A DNA stretch of 64,000 nucleotides, taken from contig NC_089192.1 in the NCBI RefSeq assembly GCF_947507565.1, positions 1,984,001-2,048,000 of the forward strand, given 5' to 3'. The position numbers were made by a program, and so were the translations under genes. Positions 43,801-55,095 of this stretch are shown piece by piece. Under the pieces are notes generated by a model. The model worked only from the letters and a program-made list of their open reading frames with translations. It had not been told where the DNA came from and made no database searches. This DNA is from Oscarella lobularis. Its lineage: Eukaryota > Porifera > Homoscleromorpha > Homosclerophorida > Oscarellidae. Positions within the stretch are counted from its first letter, which is position 1; each line of letters begins with the position of its first letter.

Positions 43801-44473
43801 ATTTCTCTAGAGAGTTCAAGTGACGTCTGTTCAAGTCGAAGAGCCATCGAATGACGGCGTCCTTCCGGGGACAACTGTTTTTGTCAAGTTCTCACACGAC
43901 ACAAATACGCCGCCAGTTCTAAGTCGATCTCAGTTGATGAAACTTATCAGCTTCTTACCCAAACACTTGAACGATGTTCCTGCCGTTGGCTTGTGGGATG
44001 ACAATCGCACTTTGGGAATCGTTTTTCCAACTGGCGCCTTCTACCCTGGCGGCGTGGCTCCAGTTAGAGCAAAAGATATTACACTCACGTTCGTGGATAA
44101 TAATCACGGTAAATTGTTAATTAGTAGTCTGCGAGTCTTTATGCATATTGTCTCTATAGTCGATCCGTGCGACTCGCATCACTCGCAGGACGACGGCGTG
44201 TTTCACTCTTCTGGAATTCCATGCCGCGTCACTGGCACGTATGGCGTGACGTATGAGAAGTCTTCCTTATCAAGAAAGAAAGCCGTTGTTGTTGACGAGG
44301 AGACGATCATTGTCGACTGGTTTGTCGTGGCTTTTGCAATGTTGGTCATTTTTGTCACGGCTGTCGCGGCAGCAGTGATTGGTTGGCGTCACAGAAGGTG
44401 CAATGTATTTTCTCGTAGAATTTATATCACTCACGTATTATATCTTTATTTCAGAGTCCGTCATGTGTACTGA
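37837..44473 (+). CDS. Ser-Gly-stalk cadherin-repeat membrane protein, copy B (one 1-bp frameshift)
   Basis: Exons: 37837-37909 (signal peptide MLPANVPLGLCFLLC), 38419-40560, 40615-40668, 40719-40816, 40876-40980, 41035-41144, 41201-41288, 41346-41436, 41497 to about 41590, 41627 to about 41733, 41775-41915, 41986-42095, 42154-42257, 42310-42697, 42756-43058, then exons near 43111-43180, 43242-43300, 43366-43463, 43519-43749, 43811-44107, 44160-44397 and 44455-44473. Order of domains: Thr-rich leader, SGSG stalk, three DUF4215-type Cys repeats, several cadherin-like repeats (VTPVNDGPIL, TINDNPPDF), a basic run HRRRRRR, a membrane-proximal domain, one transmembrane helix (VVAFAMLVIFVTAVAAAVIG) and a tiny cytosolic tail (RHRR ... 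RHVY). An extra T in a T7 run at 40305-40311 puts TGA 40311-40313 in frame; copy A has six bases there and reads through. Probably a proteoglycan-like surface protein (inference). Confidence 0.75.
38690..39990 (+). repeat. 42-bp tandem array encoding a 14-residue Ser-Gly unit
   Basis: About 31 copies of PPEASGSGSLETLA with variants (PPEESGSGSLETTT, PPESSGSGSLETLA). Each unit carries SGSG with a glutamate two to three residues before it, the arrangement favoured for xylose/glycosaminoglycan attachment. Blocks of three to four units recur, for example the SVETTSPPESSGSG variant three times between 39510 and 39950. Confidence 0.92.
43655..43684 (+). other. CGT-repeat encoding a poly-arginine cleavage-like site
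   Basis: A CGT/CAT trinucleotide run encodes SRHRRRRRRE within the extracellular part of copy B, between the last cadherin-like repeat and the membrane-proximal domain. It fits furin-type proprotein convertase consensus. Confidence 0.6.
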
Positions 44474-46698
44474 GCAGTGTGCAGAGACTCAGGCTGAATG
44501 CTTATGCGCTTTTTTTTGTCGTTGTTTTGCGCCTGAATAGTATCTTCTGTTTTAGGTCATTATTCGTCTGCTGAAGTGATGATGCATTGGATGTTTTGCG
44601 CAATATGTGCCGGTGCCTTTTCTCGCAACGTCTCTCTATTTAGGGTGGACGACTTTGCAAGGAAACCAAAGAAAAACTGTTGACCCTTCACGGATATACG
44701 AGCCACGTGTCATTCTGCGCCAAATAATAACATAAACGTTTGCTCGGAGACGATGGTTTGCTTGATTTTCCGACAGCATCGACGCTATTTCTTACGTTTC
44801 AGTTAGATTATCGTAGATCGGCTTTCGCCTCCTGGTATCTGAATCCGGGTATCATAAGTGTTTTATCCGGGTAATGGTCAAGGTAGCGTAGATTTTTGCC
44901 TCAATTTTGGCAGGACGCGTTCGGCCATCAGTACGATGGTTTCTGAAGCAGCTTTTCTAGCCGCTGACTTCTTTAAGAACAAGTGAGGCTCCCTTAGGTG
45001 TCTCACCAACAGATTTTCGCTTTGCGAAGCGGAAGGTAAAGCTTGCAACGCGAGTTCAGGTATTCCGTTTAACGGTATCCTAATGGCCTACGCTTAGACG
45101 CTTTAGGTGACGCAATTCATTTGTTCCCCATCGCCCTTGAGCCGAATTCATCCGTCGCCATTTCGAAGCTCGTCTCTCCTCTTTCGTATGTCGAATTCTG
45201 TTCTCCAATGCTCGACGGTAAGCTATAAGGTCGGTCTCCATATGGCTTGAATTACGCACGCGGGCGATTTTCACAACGGCCGCCGCGAGCCAAAATCCCG
45301 TGGCCCTAGTAATCCTGAACCCTAAAGGGGCCTCACCAGTTTACCCTAATGGGCTATCATATGCATGTACATTTAGGTTGAAGTGTACCGATTGCACATC
45401 AAAGCAAAGTACAAAGAGCTTTCACTGCGCTGTACTCACAAGTAGGTAAACTCTTGTTGCTTACATCTGTAGTCAACATAGCTTCTAATTAAGGGCCTTT
45501 GGTATATGATCTCATTACATTAGCGTAGCCTAGCTGTGGTATATGCAAGGACCTTCGACCGTACCCACAGCACGCGAGAGTCCCTCTTTGAATGCGCGGG
45601 AGATGTCATAACTCTAGCTGCTACGAAACATCAAAAAATCTCAGCGGACGCCACATGTACACAAAGAATTCAAAAGAGATACACAAACAGACGCGACCTA
45701 TACTTGGAAAGCCAGTGCATGGTCCAACTTCTTGATGAAGTTATTTCCTTCTCCCTCGCCAAATGTTCCTTACCTCGTTCGCCGTATTTCTGAAACCTTC
45801 TCTCATGGCAACTTACGTGCGCCTTATCTTTCTTTTACGCCTGTCTCCCCTTCCTTCGAAGGGCACCTCACCTCTACGCTGTGTTCAAATTCGCGTCCTA
45901 ATCTGCGTTATTAGAGGAAGATCCTTAGACGTTGCTCGGACAGCAAGAAGTTTTAGGTGACCATCAAGTACAGGTTTGCATTATAGCAAGTTTTCTTGTA
46001 GCTGTAGGCTAATATAGGTAGTTGTGATCGACCGAGGTCTGACCTAGTCTGGGGACCAGACCTCTTCTGACCTAGCTCTTCCACTGCGAGCAAAGTGGTC
46101 TTCATGGCCCCCAGGTCTGGCTCTGGTACGTCAGTGGTTATCTTAACTTTAGTATGAAGATTGACGACGTGTTTGAAGAGACTCCTCGTCTCAGCTGCAC
46201 TTCACCATTGTCAAGAATATCGTGATAACTAACGTAGTCACGTCCTCCAAGAACTACATATAGCACTTCTCGATAAAATGTGGCGCACCTGGCTCATTTT
46301 GTGCATATACATCTTCGTAGGGCAATATTGGCAGGTGTATAGTCCTCCGTTTATTCCGCGCCCTGGTGGGAGGGTCTCTCAAACGTGATCGCCCTGGAGC
46401 AGAGCGGAGCATGCTCGCCCGCTAGTTAGGTAACAATAGGGGTTAGCCAATTAGTACTCAAAGACGCGTTCTTCAAAATATTTTTGGCTGGGCAAAGGTC
46501 TAGAAGCCCTAGGAACATGTGAATGTCACATTATCGCACGGGGCACGAAAAAGCTTTTATTTGTGCTTCGACGGCTTTTTCATTTACGCTGCGGATTAGC
46601 AGATAATCGGCCAGAAAGACAAAAACTCGCCTGCTGCTAGAGAACTTGGGCCTCCAATTTCGCGAATAATAGCTGAAATTTCACGTACGCTTAGGAGA
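44474..46698. other. Intergenic with a dispersed repeat; no gene seen
   Basis: 3' flank of copy B, then one copy of an interspersed repeat (44840-45350), then unique sequence to the kinase fragment. A local imperfect palindrome around gtctgacctagtctggggaccagac sits near 46030-46075. No supported exon. Confidence 0.5.
44840..45350 (+). repeat. Interspersed repeat, about 510 bp, copy 1
   Basis: Runs from atccgggtatcat to ggggcctcaccag and matches 62310-62830 in reverse orientation along its length. Both copies include gagccaaaatcccgtgg and two ATCCGGGTA motifs at one end. No coding capacity. Confidence 0.75.
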
Positions 46699-47112
46699 AT
46701 GTTTACTATCAGCCTCTCATCTGATTTGGCGAGAAAATTTAATTCGAAGCATCCGTACGGCGAGGATGACGACGGGGGTAGAATGATGGATTTGACCAAA
46801 AAATCCGACGTTTACAGCTACGGCGCTGTGCCCTGGGAAATTCGGGAAAAAGAGCGTCCATATAAAGGTTTTCTTAGTGTTAGTCACTAGTCTTCGCAGT
46901 GCACTCGAATGTATCTCCTAGGTATGTCGAATGAGCTCATCCGCCTACATGTCAAAGATGGAGGTGAGCTTCCAAAAGGCCGAGCAACGAATGTTCCGCA
47001 GTTTTTTGATGATCTATTTAAGCAAAGCGTCCAACTCAAGCCGCAGGAGAGGCCCACGTTTCGTGAGGCCTTTCTAATGATAATGGAAGCCGAAAAAAGT
47101 CTGCATCAGTAA
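46699..47112 (+). pseudogene. Orphan protein kinase C-lobe fragment
   Basis: Exon to 46867, 54-nt intron (gttttc ... ctcctag), then 46922-47112, joined in frame. It encodes subdomains IX-XI: LTKKSDVYSYGAVPWEI, ERPYKGMSNELIRLHVKDGG and LKPQERPTFREAFLMIM, ending at TAA. The N-lobe, catalytic loop and activation segment are absent upstream. It is clearly different from the C-lobe of the complete receptor kinase at 49113-54569, so it derives from another tyrosine-kinase or TKL gene. The splice site is intact, so it could be a 3' remnant of a recently broken gene. Confidence 0.65.
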
Positions 47113-47825
47113 ACCAGCAGCTCCAAATTATTGGTAAGGCGTATTATGATACATACCCCGTCCCTCTCTCCCTTCCCCTACTTTTCGTTATGTACCTCTA
47201 TTTCCATTGTTTATGTGAGAACTCTTAGTATCACGGATTTTGTGGACATTTTGTTATCTTTCAATTATGCTTGGTATGACGAACTTTTTTTTGTATTTTA
47301 ATCGAAAATCTGTTTTAGATTTGTTGTAGCGTACGCTAGTGCCTTACGTCATTATCTCGCCGGTCGCCACGCATTCGACGATTTCGTCGCTTTTCTCGAC
47401 GCTCTTTTACTCGTCGAGATCAGTATTGCTTTAGGCATCGTCGCACGAACCAATCGGACGCTTTGGAGGCTGAGCTGCGCCGCCCTCCGAGTCTGTGGAA
47501 ACGCCGAAGCAAATTCAATGCAAAAGCGCTATTTTTTCGACTGCAAACAGGTCCTGTTGAACGTAAATCTTACATTATCCACCGTGGTACGACGAAAAGC
47601 ATCGCTGCAATGTTGAACAAGTCACGGGGACCCCGAAAGGTAAGCAGTTCGCACCACGCAGTTCCATGCATGCAGTCAAACGATTTTTTTCGCGGCAAAT
47701 AAATATTAGACAGATGACGAACAAAACGTAGTAGAATAGAAAAATCGCAATTTGAGTAGGGACTCACACAGACCAGTAGTAAGACATAAGGGTTTGTTAG
47801 ACATTCTTTTGATCATTGGCTATAC

Positions 47826-47858
<33 letters not shown>

Positions 47859-49112
47859 CGTCTTCTTCAAACGCTTCATTGCTACCAATCTCCTCTTTAT
47901 GTATTTTTGGTGGTGGTACTATAGAGACTATAGAAGATAGATACATAAGCCTTGCTTTTGAGACCTTTTCCGCTTCCTCATATTGTCGCCTTTGCATTAG
48001 AAAAGCGCCTTGAAGTTGTAGACACACGGCTTCGATCAACGGAGTCGTAGCCCGCGATTGAAAAGCTAAAAACAAACAATTTAATATTATGATTCCTCGT
48101 ATATAAATAACCAAGGAGGAAAAGCTTAAAAAGAAACAGCAGCAGATGGTGTCTGATTATCTCGAATCAAATGAGGCGCTTTCAAGTCTTGAAAATTATG
48201 AAGTAAGCACGAAATTACTTTGGGACTTAGGCGGCAAAGAAACGTATCTCACAACTCATGCTGCATTAATGCCAACTGAGTCACTCTACACAGTCTGCGC
48301 TTATTTGCTGGCCATTGACATTAGCATACATATAAAGTCTTAATTAGTCCAGTGAAAGGCGTTCGCAGTTCTTCGATGTTGAGGAGGCAAAGTCTGCGCC
48401 CACTCGCAGAGTACTAAAAAAGGATTAAAAATCGAAAACCTTTTTTTTTCATGACGTTTATTTTTCTCGACTTCTGTGTACACGACAGAATACGCGCGTT
48501 AGAAATGAAATTGTAATTTTCTATTGGGGGCGAAGGCCCCCGCATTTTTGTACGCCACTGGGATAGAGTTGTACACTATCATTGCTCTCGCCTCGTAGTC
48601 ATTAGACGATACACATATATACTCATGCACTCTGCACGGCATATGGCCGCTTAGAAATCAATTAATTGAGATGCATGCATAGAGACATCGCTTGACATTT
48701 TGTAAGATACATTTTTTAAATTAGGCTTTCTAACGGCTAGAACGAAAAGAAGTACAATTTCATTCAGGGTCCCATACTTTCGATTCTATCAAGTCGTTAC
48801 TTTCTATTCATGATAATTTAACTATTTAGTGTTGTCACCTTAGTATACTTTCGTCACGGTAACTTCCTTGTTTTGAACTACTCTTTGTCTCATTTTGAGA
48901 TTCTTATTGTAAATTCTTACTGGGTCATTGTAAATAATCGCCGGCTCCGTCCTTCGCTCTGAGCATCGCAGTCAAAATTGCGGTTTTAAGTAATTTTGTC
49001 GCGCCTAAAAGTGTCTTGTTATGATATAGTATCTGAAGCCGGAAGCAGACCTGCGTCAGACAGTTACGCATCCCGGATTTTAAACCGAAACTCTGTCTGT
49101 TGGTCGCTCGTC
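47113..49112. other. Intergenic; weak possible exons
   Basis: A plus-strand stretch at about 47340-47440 reads YASALRHYLAGRHAFDDFVA, loosely like a harmonin-type helical domain. A minus-strand stretch at about 47850-48070 reads TPR-like (LQGAFLMQRRQYEEAEKV) and ends in a histidine run made by the ATG/CAT microsatellite at 47829-47858. Neither can be built into a full gene. Nothing else recognised. Confidence 0.35.
47829..47858. repeat. Trinucleotide (GAT/ATC) microsatellite
   Basis: About ten perfect GAT units. Confidence 0.9.
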
Positions 49113-52100
49113 ATGCGGATACCGTATTTTTTGATTGTGATGCTTACTGTTTCGCTCCTTTGCACGAACGCAATGAAAAGGAACTCGAAAGGTATCGATA
49201 AATCAACACTTAGTTCAGTCGGAACCGTCCTCCACCGCAATAAACCGTTTCTTTTGAAAGCGACGAATAGTTGTTCGGTTCAAGTAGCATTCCAGCTCGT
49301 ATTAGAAGAGTTTCACAAACGCGAGGAACGGCCCAGGCATGCATCCCATCCCGGTGTCGATCTTGCGGCTTCGATCTATATACCACATATGTAGCGGTTT
49401 CGCGCCCCTCTGCACTAAAGCGCTTTTTAGAAAGTATGTCGTGGATTCGTGTTAGTTACAATGGTTGTTCATACGATTACCTCTACGCGGGGACCTAGGT
49501 CGCGTCCGTTATTTTTTCTTACGCAAGTAGTATGACGTGGCTATTTTTGGCGAGCATCTGGTCCTTCGCTTCCCTAATGTGTTGGCGCAAGCTGAACTAA
49601 CAATTTACCACAAAACTGAACTAACAATTTACCACAGATGCACGCCGCGGCTGAGTAGTAGTTGCGCAAAAGAGTGTGTAGCCATACGCATATGTGTGCA
49701 GGCGACACCCTGGAACTCTATAGTTATGGTTTCTGTTGTAGCCAGCCAGTTTGACATTTTTAGTTGAATGTTATAATTTTATTCTTTTTTTGCAGAAGAT
49801 CGCTGCGCACGGGACTTCGAATTAAATACTCGTGTCGACGTTAGAAAACTCATTCAAAAGAATTGCACAAAAATTGACGGTTCACTTCATATTACTGGCC
49901 TAGAGCCGGACAGCTGCTCAGATAATGGCCCTCTTTCCTTGGATACCGTTTCAACAATTACTGGATGTTTGTGGATTGAAAATCTCTCTGACGGCTACGA
50001 GAGCTTCGAGCAACTTCTACCAAATCTTCGCCAAATTGGCGGTAAATGCAGCAGTGCAAACGACGGTAACTACACCTTCGTCATTCAATATAACCGTTAT
50101 CTACGAAAGTTCGGTCTTGACGCTCTAATCACGTTAGAAAACGGCTGCGCTAACATCGCCAATAACCCCCAGTTAGAAACGAATGTTTCTATTCTGGCGA
50201 GCGCAGAAGCGGACAATGGGAGCAAGTGCACGCCATGCGCCCATTCGAATCATTTCTATTGTCCACCCACGTTCTGTCGTGGCAACCATTCTGTGTTTGA
50301 TGAGTCTGACTTGCCAAAAGTCGAGCGATGTCTCGAGATTGAGGACAGCCTCTTTTTCTCCGGTAGTTGGAGCGACGATCACATGCCGAAGCTGGAACAG
50401 AGCTTGGGTCGGCTTAGGAAAATTCACGGCTATCTTGTCATAGCCAATACACGAGGACTAAAGAGTTTGTCATTTTTAAAGAGTTTAGTTTCAGTTGGCG
50501 GAAACGGAGCACCACAATGGAATAACAAGTGAGTCGAAACATGAATACGTAGAGTCGAACTTCGATTATCTGAGCACGAGATGTCTGTGATTAGTCACTA
50601 AAAAAAGATAAACATGTAGCTGCGCTTCGTATTGTTGCGCAACTGAGAGGTAATCGGATAATCGAGGCCCAACTGTACAGACCATACAATATACTGTCTA
50701 CGCAGTTGGGTAGGCTATCTGCGTAATTGGGTGTAAAATGTTCGGGAGCTATCATATGTGTTCCCTTTAGGTATTTCTTTGCATTGTTTGATAATAGCGA
50801 TTTGATGCATCTGTGGGAACACGCCAGACTTATTGATGTCAATGATACAGCGGCATTCATTCACGGAAATCCTTTTTTATGCCAGTGGGATTACGAAATG
50901 TTGACCAAAAGTGTCTTTCGTCGTCGAACTCATCTTGGAGGAGGCAACTCACTTGTTGGACAGTGTAAGTCTAAATGTGTTGCTAATCAATCGTAAATGA
51001 AAATTTAGCGTCTTCATAATTTTTCAGGTAACTGGTCGCCCGAGTCGAATGCTACGAGATTTCTTATCTTGGAAAAAAGTCACGAGACGACTTTAACTGT
51101 TTCATGGAACCGAATTTACGAAAATGAAACTCAGTACTTCTATATCGGAACTGAGCTCTTCTACGCTGAAGTCATCAGTGATAGCGTCAATGCTTCAACG
51201 AGCACTTGCCCCCCTTCTCTTACCGATATTTTACTGAGATCTAATACAACCTTTTTATCGCCTCAGCGCCTAAATATCGATGGAAAAAGAATCAAGCAAC
51301 ATATCGTGGGTCTGATGTCTGGTCGCAATTACGCCGTTTATGTTCGATCCAACGTATTATCGCTGAACAATACCGGAAAAGCACTGTTTGACTGTTCAAA
51401 AGTCGAAATCTTTTCTACTGGTTAGTACTAGTAGAATTTCTCTTTATATGCTACATTCTATATATCTGGGGGTCTTTCAGTCTCTTCTCTAAAACTCGAG
51501 CCACTCGCTAGGGAGAGCTCGTCAATCGCTTGGAGCATTGTCAGAAAACCCGACGACTTTCTTCTCTCTGTTAATAAGTACATCTTTGAAATGTTGGTTC
51601 TTAGTCCTTCTGAAGGTAAGATGTTTTGAGGCTCAGTAGTTCTTGCATGACCGTTTAGCAAGGGTGATTTAAAAGCTTTCTAAAATTGGCATAACTAATT
51701 TTTAAGCAGATTGTAGATTAAGAAGAAAACTGTAAACTATTGAAGTCTGTAGCAGGCAGAGTTCGGTATTTGCATAAAGGGCAAATATTGGATTTATATT
51801 TTGTTATTTGGTAAAGAAGGAGATGGTAAATATGTGCAGTAGTAAGCAGATGACTTTACTCTTTATAGCGATTACCTCGTTTACTCAAGTCGGCAAGTCG
51901 GCTATAGTTTAATTTTATGGTACTCTAGATTGCCACAAAGCTGATAAAGATGCTTCTGAAAACCTTGTTGGAGAGTTTAAGCGGGAACCCAGTGGCACGT
52001 GCCCTTGCCTGCGTAACTGCGGAGCTTTGTCTGGGAGCAGCAACGTCACAGATGCTGAACTTATCATTCGCCAGGGCAACAATAATTGCAACGTGTCTGT

Positions 52101-54569
52101 GTCAGATTCCTATACCCTTGTGAAGAGCAACGGATCCTTTGCTGTGCATAATATTTTGAAATGTTTTGTTTATCGCATCAGGGTCAGTGTTTCAATCGCC
52201 AGAAGCATTTCTCTATTTTTCATTTTAGGCGATAATTAAAAACAAAAGCAAATGCAGCGCTTGGAGCAACGAATTGAAATTTTTACGACCAATCTGTAAA
52301 TCGAACCTTGAATTTTTAAAAGTTTATAAAATTTTTAAAAAGGACTTTTGTGACTCTTTTGCAGGTCCTCATGAAATTAAAGCGGAAATGAATGTAAACG
52401 CCACGAGTTTCGTTTCCTCTCATAAAGACATCCGAATCGTACTTTTATTCAAAAAAGCTAGCATTTCACGTTTAATTGATATTTTAGGTGAATGTTAAAT
52501 GGACAGATCCGGTCACGTCTCTTTGTCAAAACAAATCCTATGAAATCAAATTTTCCGACATTTACAATGACTCAAAAATTTTTATTGATGTTTTCCTAGA
52601 TTGCAAGATGATTGCTCAGAGCTACGTCTGCAAATTTGGTCCGTTGGGAAAGGCTGAGCATCGTCACATCAAATTTATATTTCATTCCGAACCACCTTCA
52701 ATCCTTCCGATCAATATATCGTATTGTTTGGACGGAGAACAAGCGGCTGTGTCATTTAATGCGTCCCTTAGCCGATCGAACCGGTCATCATCCGAGAAAG
52801 AGTCTACAGAATCGCAGCCAGAGTCTACGGAATCGCACACACCTCTAATTGGTGGTGCTGCTGCAGGTAGTCTTTTCCTTTCGGTCACAGCTGCGGTTGC
52901 CTTTATATGCCTTTGGAGAGTGAAAGCAAAGCGGTAATAAGTTATGCTTTTTTACGTGCATGGGAATTTCGCTTGTGCTGTGCGTCGATGTAGCAAGGTT
53001 TTGGGGTCATTTTTTTTCTCCGCCGCGGATTTAGCATTTGAGATCGCTCGAGAATAGCTGCCCATGCATAATCTGCTACCCGAAGGGTAATATGTCGGGC
53101 CAAATTATTTCCAGATTTTTCAACTAGTAGGGTTTATAAAGACTCAGCCGGTTGCTAAATATTCTACTCGAGTAAATGGGCTAAGTAATGATTTTTTCAG
53201 GCGGATCGAGATGAACGCAATAAGGGATTATTTGCCCGAAGGTTTTTTGAACAAGTCTGGCGCCTACCAGCCAGATGAGTGGGAGATTGATCGTAACTGC
53301 CTCAGCGTGGGCGAGTTATTGGGTGAAGGAGCATTTGGCGAAGTGTATGAGGGAGTGCTGGAGAAACCAGCTTGTTCCACGGCTGTCGCTGTAAAGGTAT
53401 TGTTGTAGAGTTTTTTTGTTGGAAGGAACTAATGGTTTACTTATAGAGCCTAAAACCTGATTCACAGCCTTTTGAAAGGCTTATTTTTCTGAAAGAAGCT
53501 TCTGTTATGAAGTACAGTATTTCTCTTTTATAAGTTTGCGAGTCTCTAATGTCGAATTCGTTAGAAATTTCGTCTGCGATTACATCGTTCGTTTGATTGG
53601 AATAATTTCGAAAGACAACCCTGTATACGTTGTTCTTGAACTTATGGGCAATGGAGACTTGAAATCTTATCTTCGATCATTAAGACCAAGAGTAAATGAA
53701 ATGAATACATTGATTTATAGTATTGTCTTGAAAAGTTTTTCAATCAGAGCGAATCGTCTACTAGTAGTTTCTATCCTTTATCCGAAGAGCAGATTCTCAC
53801 AATGGCTGCAGAAATTGCGTCAGGAATGGCCTATCTAGCCGAAAACAAATTCGTGCACAGGTTAGAATTTCATCGCCAATTTATGATTAATTTTGTTGTC
53901 GTCTCTAGAGATTTAGCAGCGAGAAATTGCATGGTTACATCTGACAAAGTGGTCAAGATAGGTGGTAGGCGGCAATCATATTAAGTTAATTATGGAGCTC
54001 TACACAAACGGTCTTACTCGACTCAACAGATTTTGGAATGGCTCGTGACGTCGAACTTGAAGATTACTACAGAAAACGCGGAAGAGGTACTATGCAACTT
54101 TCGCGAGATTTCCTGTTATCGTTCGTGTTGCAGGTCCAATGCCCATTCGTTGGATGGCACCGGAGTCGCTTCGTGACGGTATTTTTACTTATAGCTCCGA
54201 TATTTGGTAAGGATTAAGAATGCAATAGAGGTGGAGTTAAATAAAGTATTTCTTTTTCACTTTACAGGTCGTACGGAGTTGTTTTGTGGGAAATCGCCGA
54301 ACTTGGAGCTTTGCCTTATCCCGGCCTGACAAACGAAGACGTCATCTCGTTTGTAGGCAAAAGAAAGCAACTTGCCTTTGGTGATTGGCCCGAATGGCCA
54401 AGTGTCCTGTGAGCGATAAGGAGTCCACGTGTATGGCAATATGTTTTATATGTCCTACAGGAAGCCCATAATGAGGCGTTGTTGGGATTACGATCCTACG
54501 TCACGTCCAAGGTTTGTCGACATTCTTCTTATTCTTCCATCTCTCAAGGGATGTGAAGTTGCCATATGA
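49113..54569 (+). CDS. Insulin-receptor-like receptor tyrosine kinase
   Basis: Eighteen exons sum to 3,309 nt with every phase consistent (1,102 residues): 49113-49191, 49796-50528, 50771-50964, 51028-51420, 51481-51615, 51929-52182, 52229-52295, 52365-52438, 52488-52933, 53201-53396, 53447-53511, 53565-53691, 53748-53860, 53909-53961, 54030-54086, 54134-54206, 54268-54408 and 54461-54569. Signal peptide; L1 (residues about 45-165); short Cys stretch ([17 protein letters not shown]); L2 (about 200-320); FN3-like repeats; transmembrane helix near 765-785 ([20 protein letters not shown]); kinase from about 810. Catalytic features are complete: [76 protein letters not shown] and [12 protein letters not shown]. 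Kinase motifs are closest to the InsR/IGF1R family. The Cys-rich region between L1 and L2 is only about 20-30 residues rather than a full furin-like domain, and the C-tail is very short. Confidence 0.93.
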
Positions 54570-54914
54570 CTCATGCGCGGTCGTAGCGATGACTGTGGTC
54601 TTCTATGGCTTCCCTAAGACACTAAATCGGGTAGTATATAGATATAGGATCCGGTACTAAGTAGAGCGTCTGTGAGTCTTTCGTTTGTGTTAGTTTGTTA
54701 CCTAGCAACCGAACAATGAGCTAGATGACATACAAGACGTCATTATCAGGACATAGACTTGCGCCAATGACGTCAGTTAGGGCTTTTATCCAGCAGGACG
54801 AGCGCGCGTTACCCTGTCATTGCACAAGACACTGATGCGAGGCTCTAGATGCCTAGGGCGACGAATTGACACGCAGCGGAAAGAAGCGCTGAGGTAAGAA
54901 AGGCAAGTGAGGTT

Positions 54915-55095
54915 TTGTGGTCGTCTTCCGGCTGTTTCTTTGTCTCGAGATCGCTGAACACTTGGCTCGCGCCGTTTTGAGTGATTTCTTTCTTTGTAGA
55001 TCTTTGCAAAGCAGTCACTCGGCTTGGGAAGTCATTGGGGCGGCATTTTTCGGCCTATCAATGTGCTTCGCGGCGGAAGGGTCCCTTGTGGGGTT
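54915..55095. repeat. Dispersed repeat, copy 2
   Basis: Reverse-complement homologue of 25530-25720, ending in gaagggtcccttgtgg. Confidence 0.6.
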
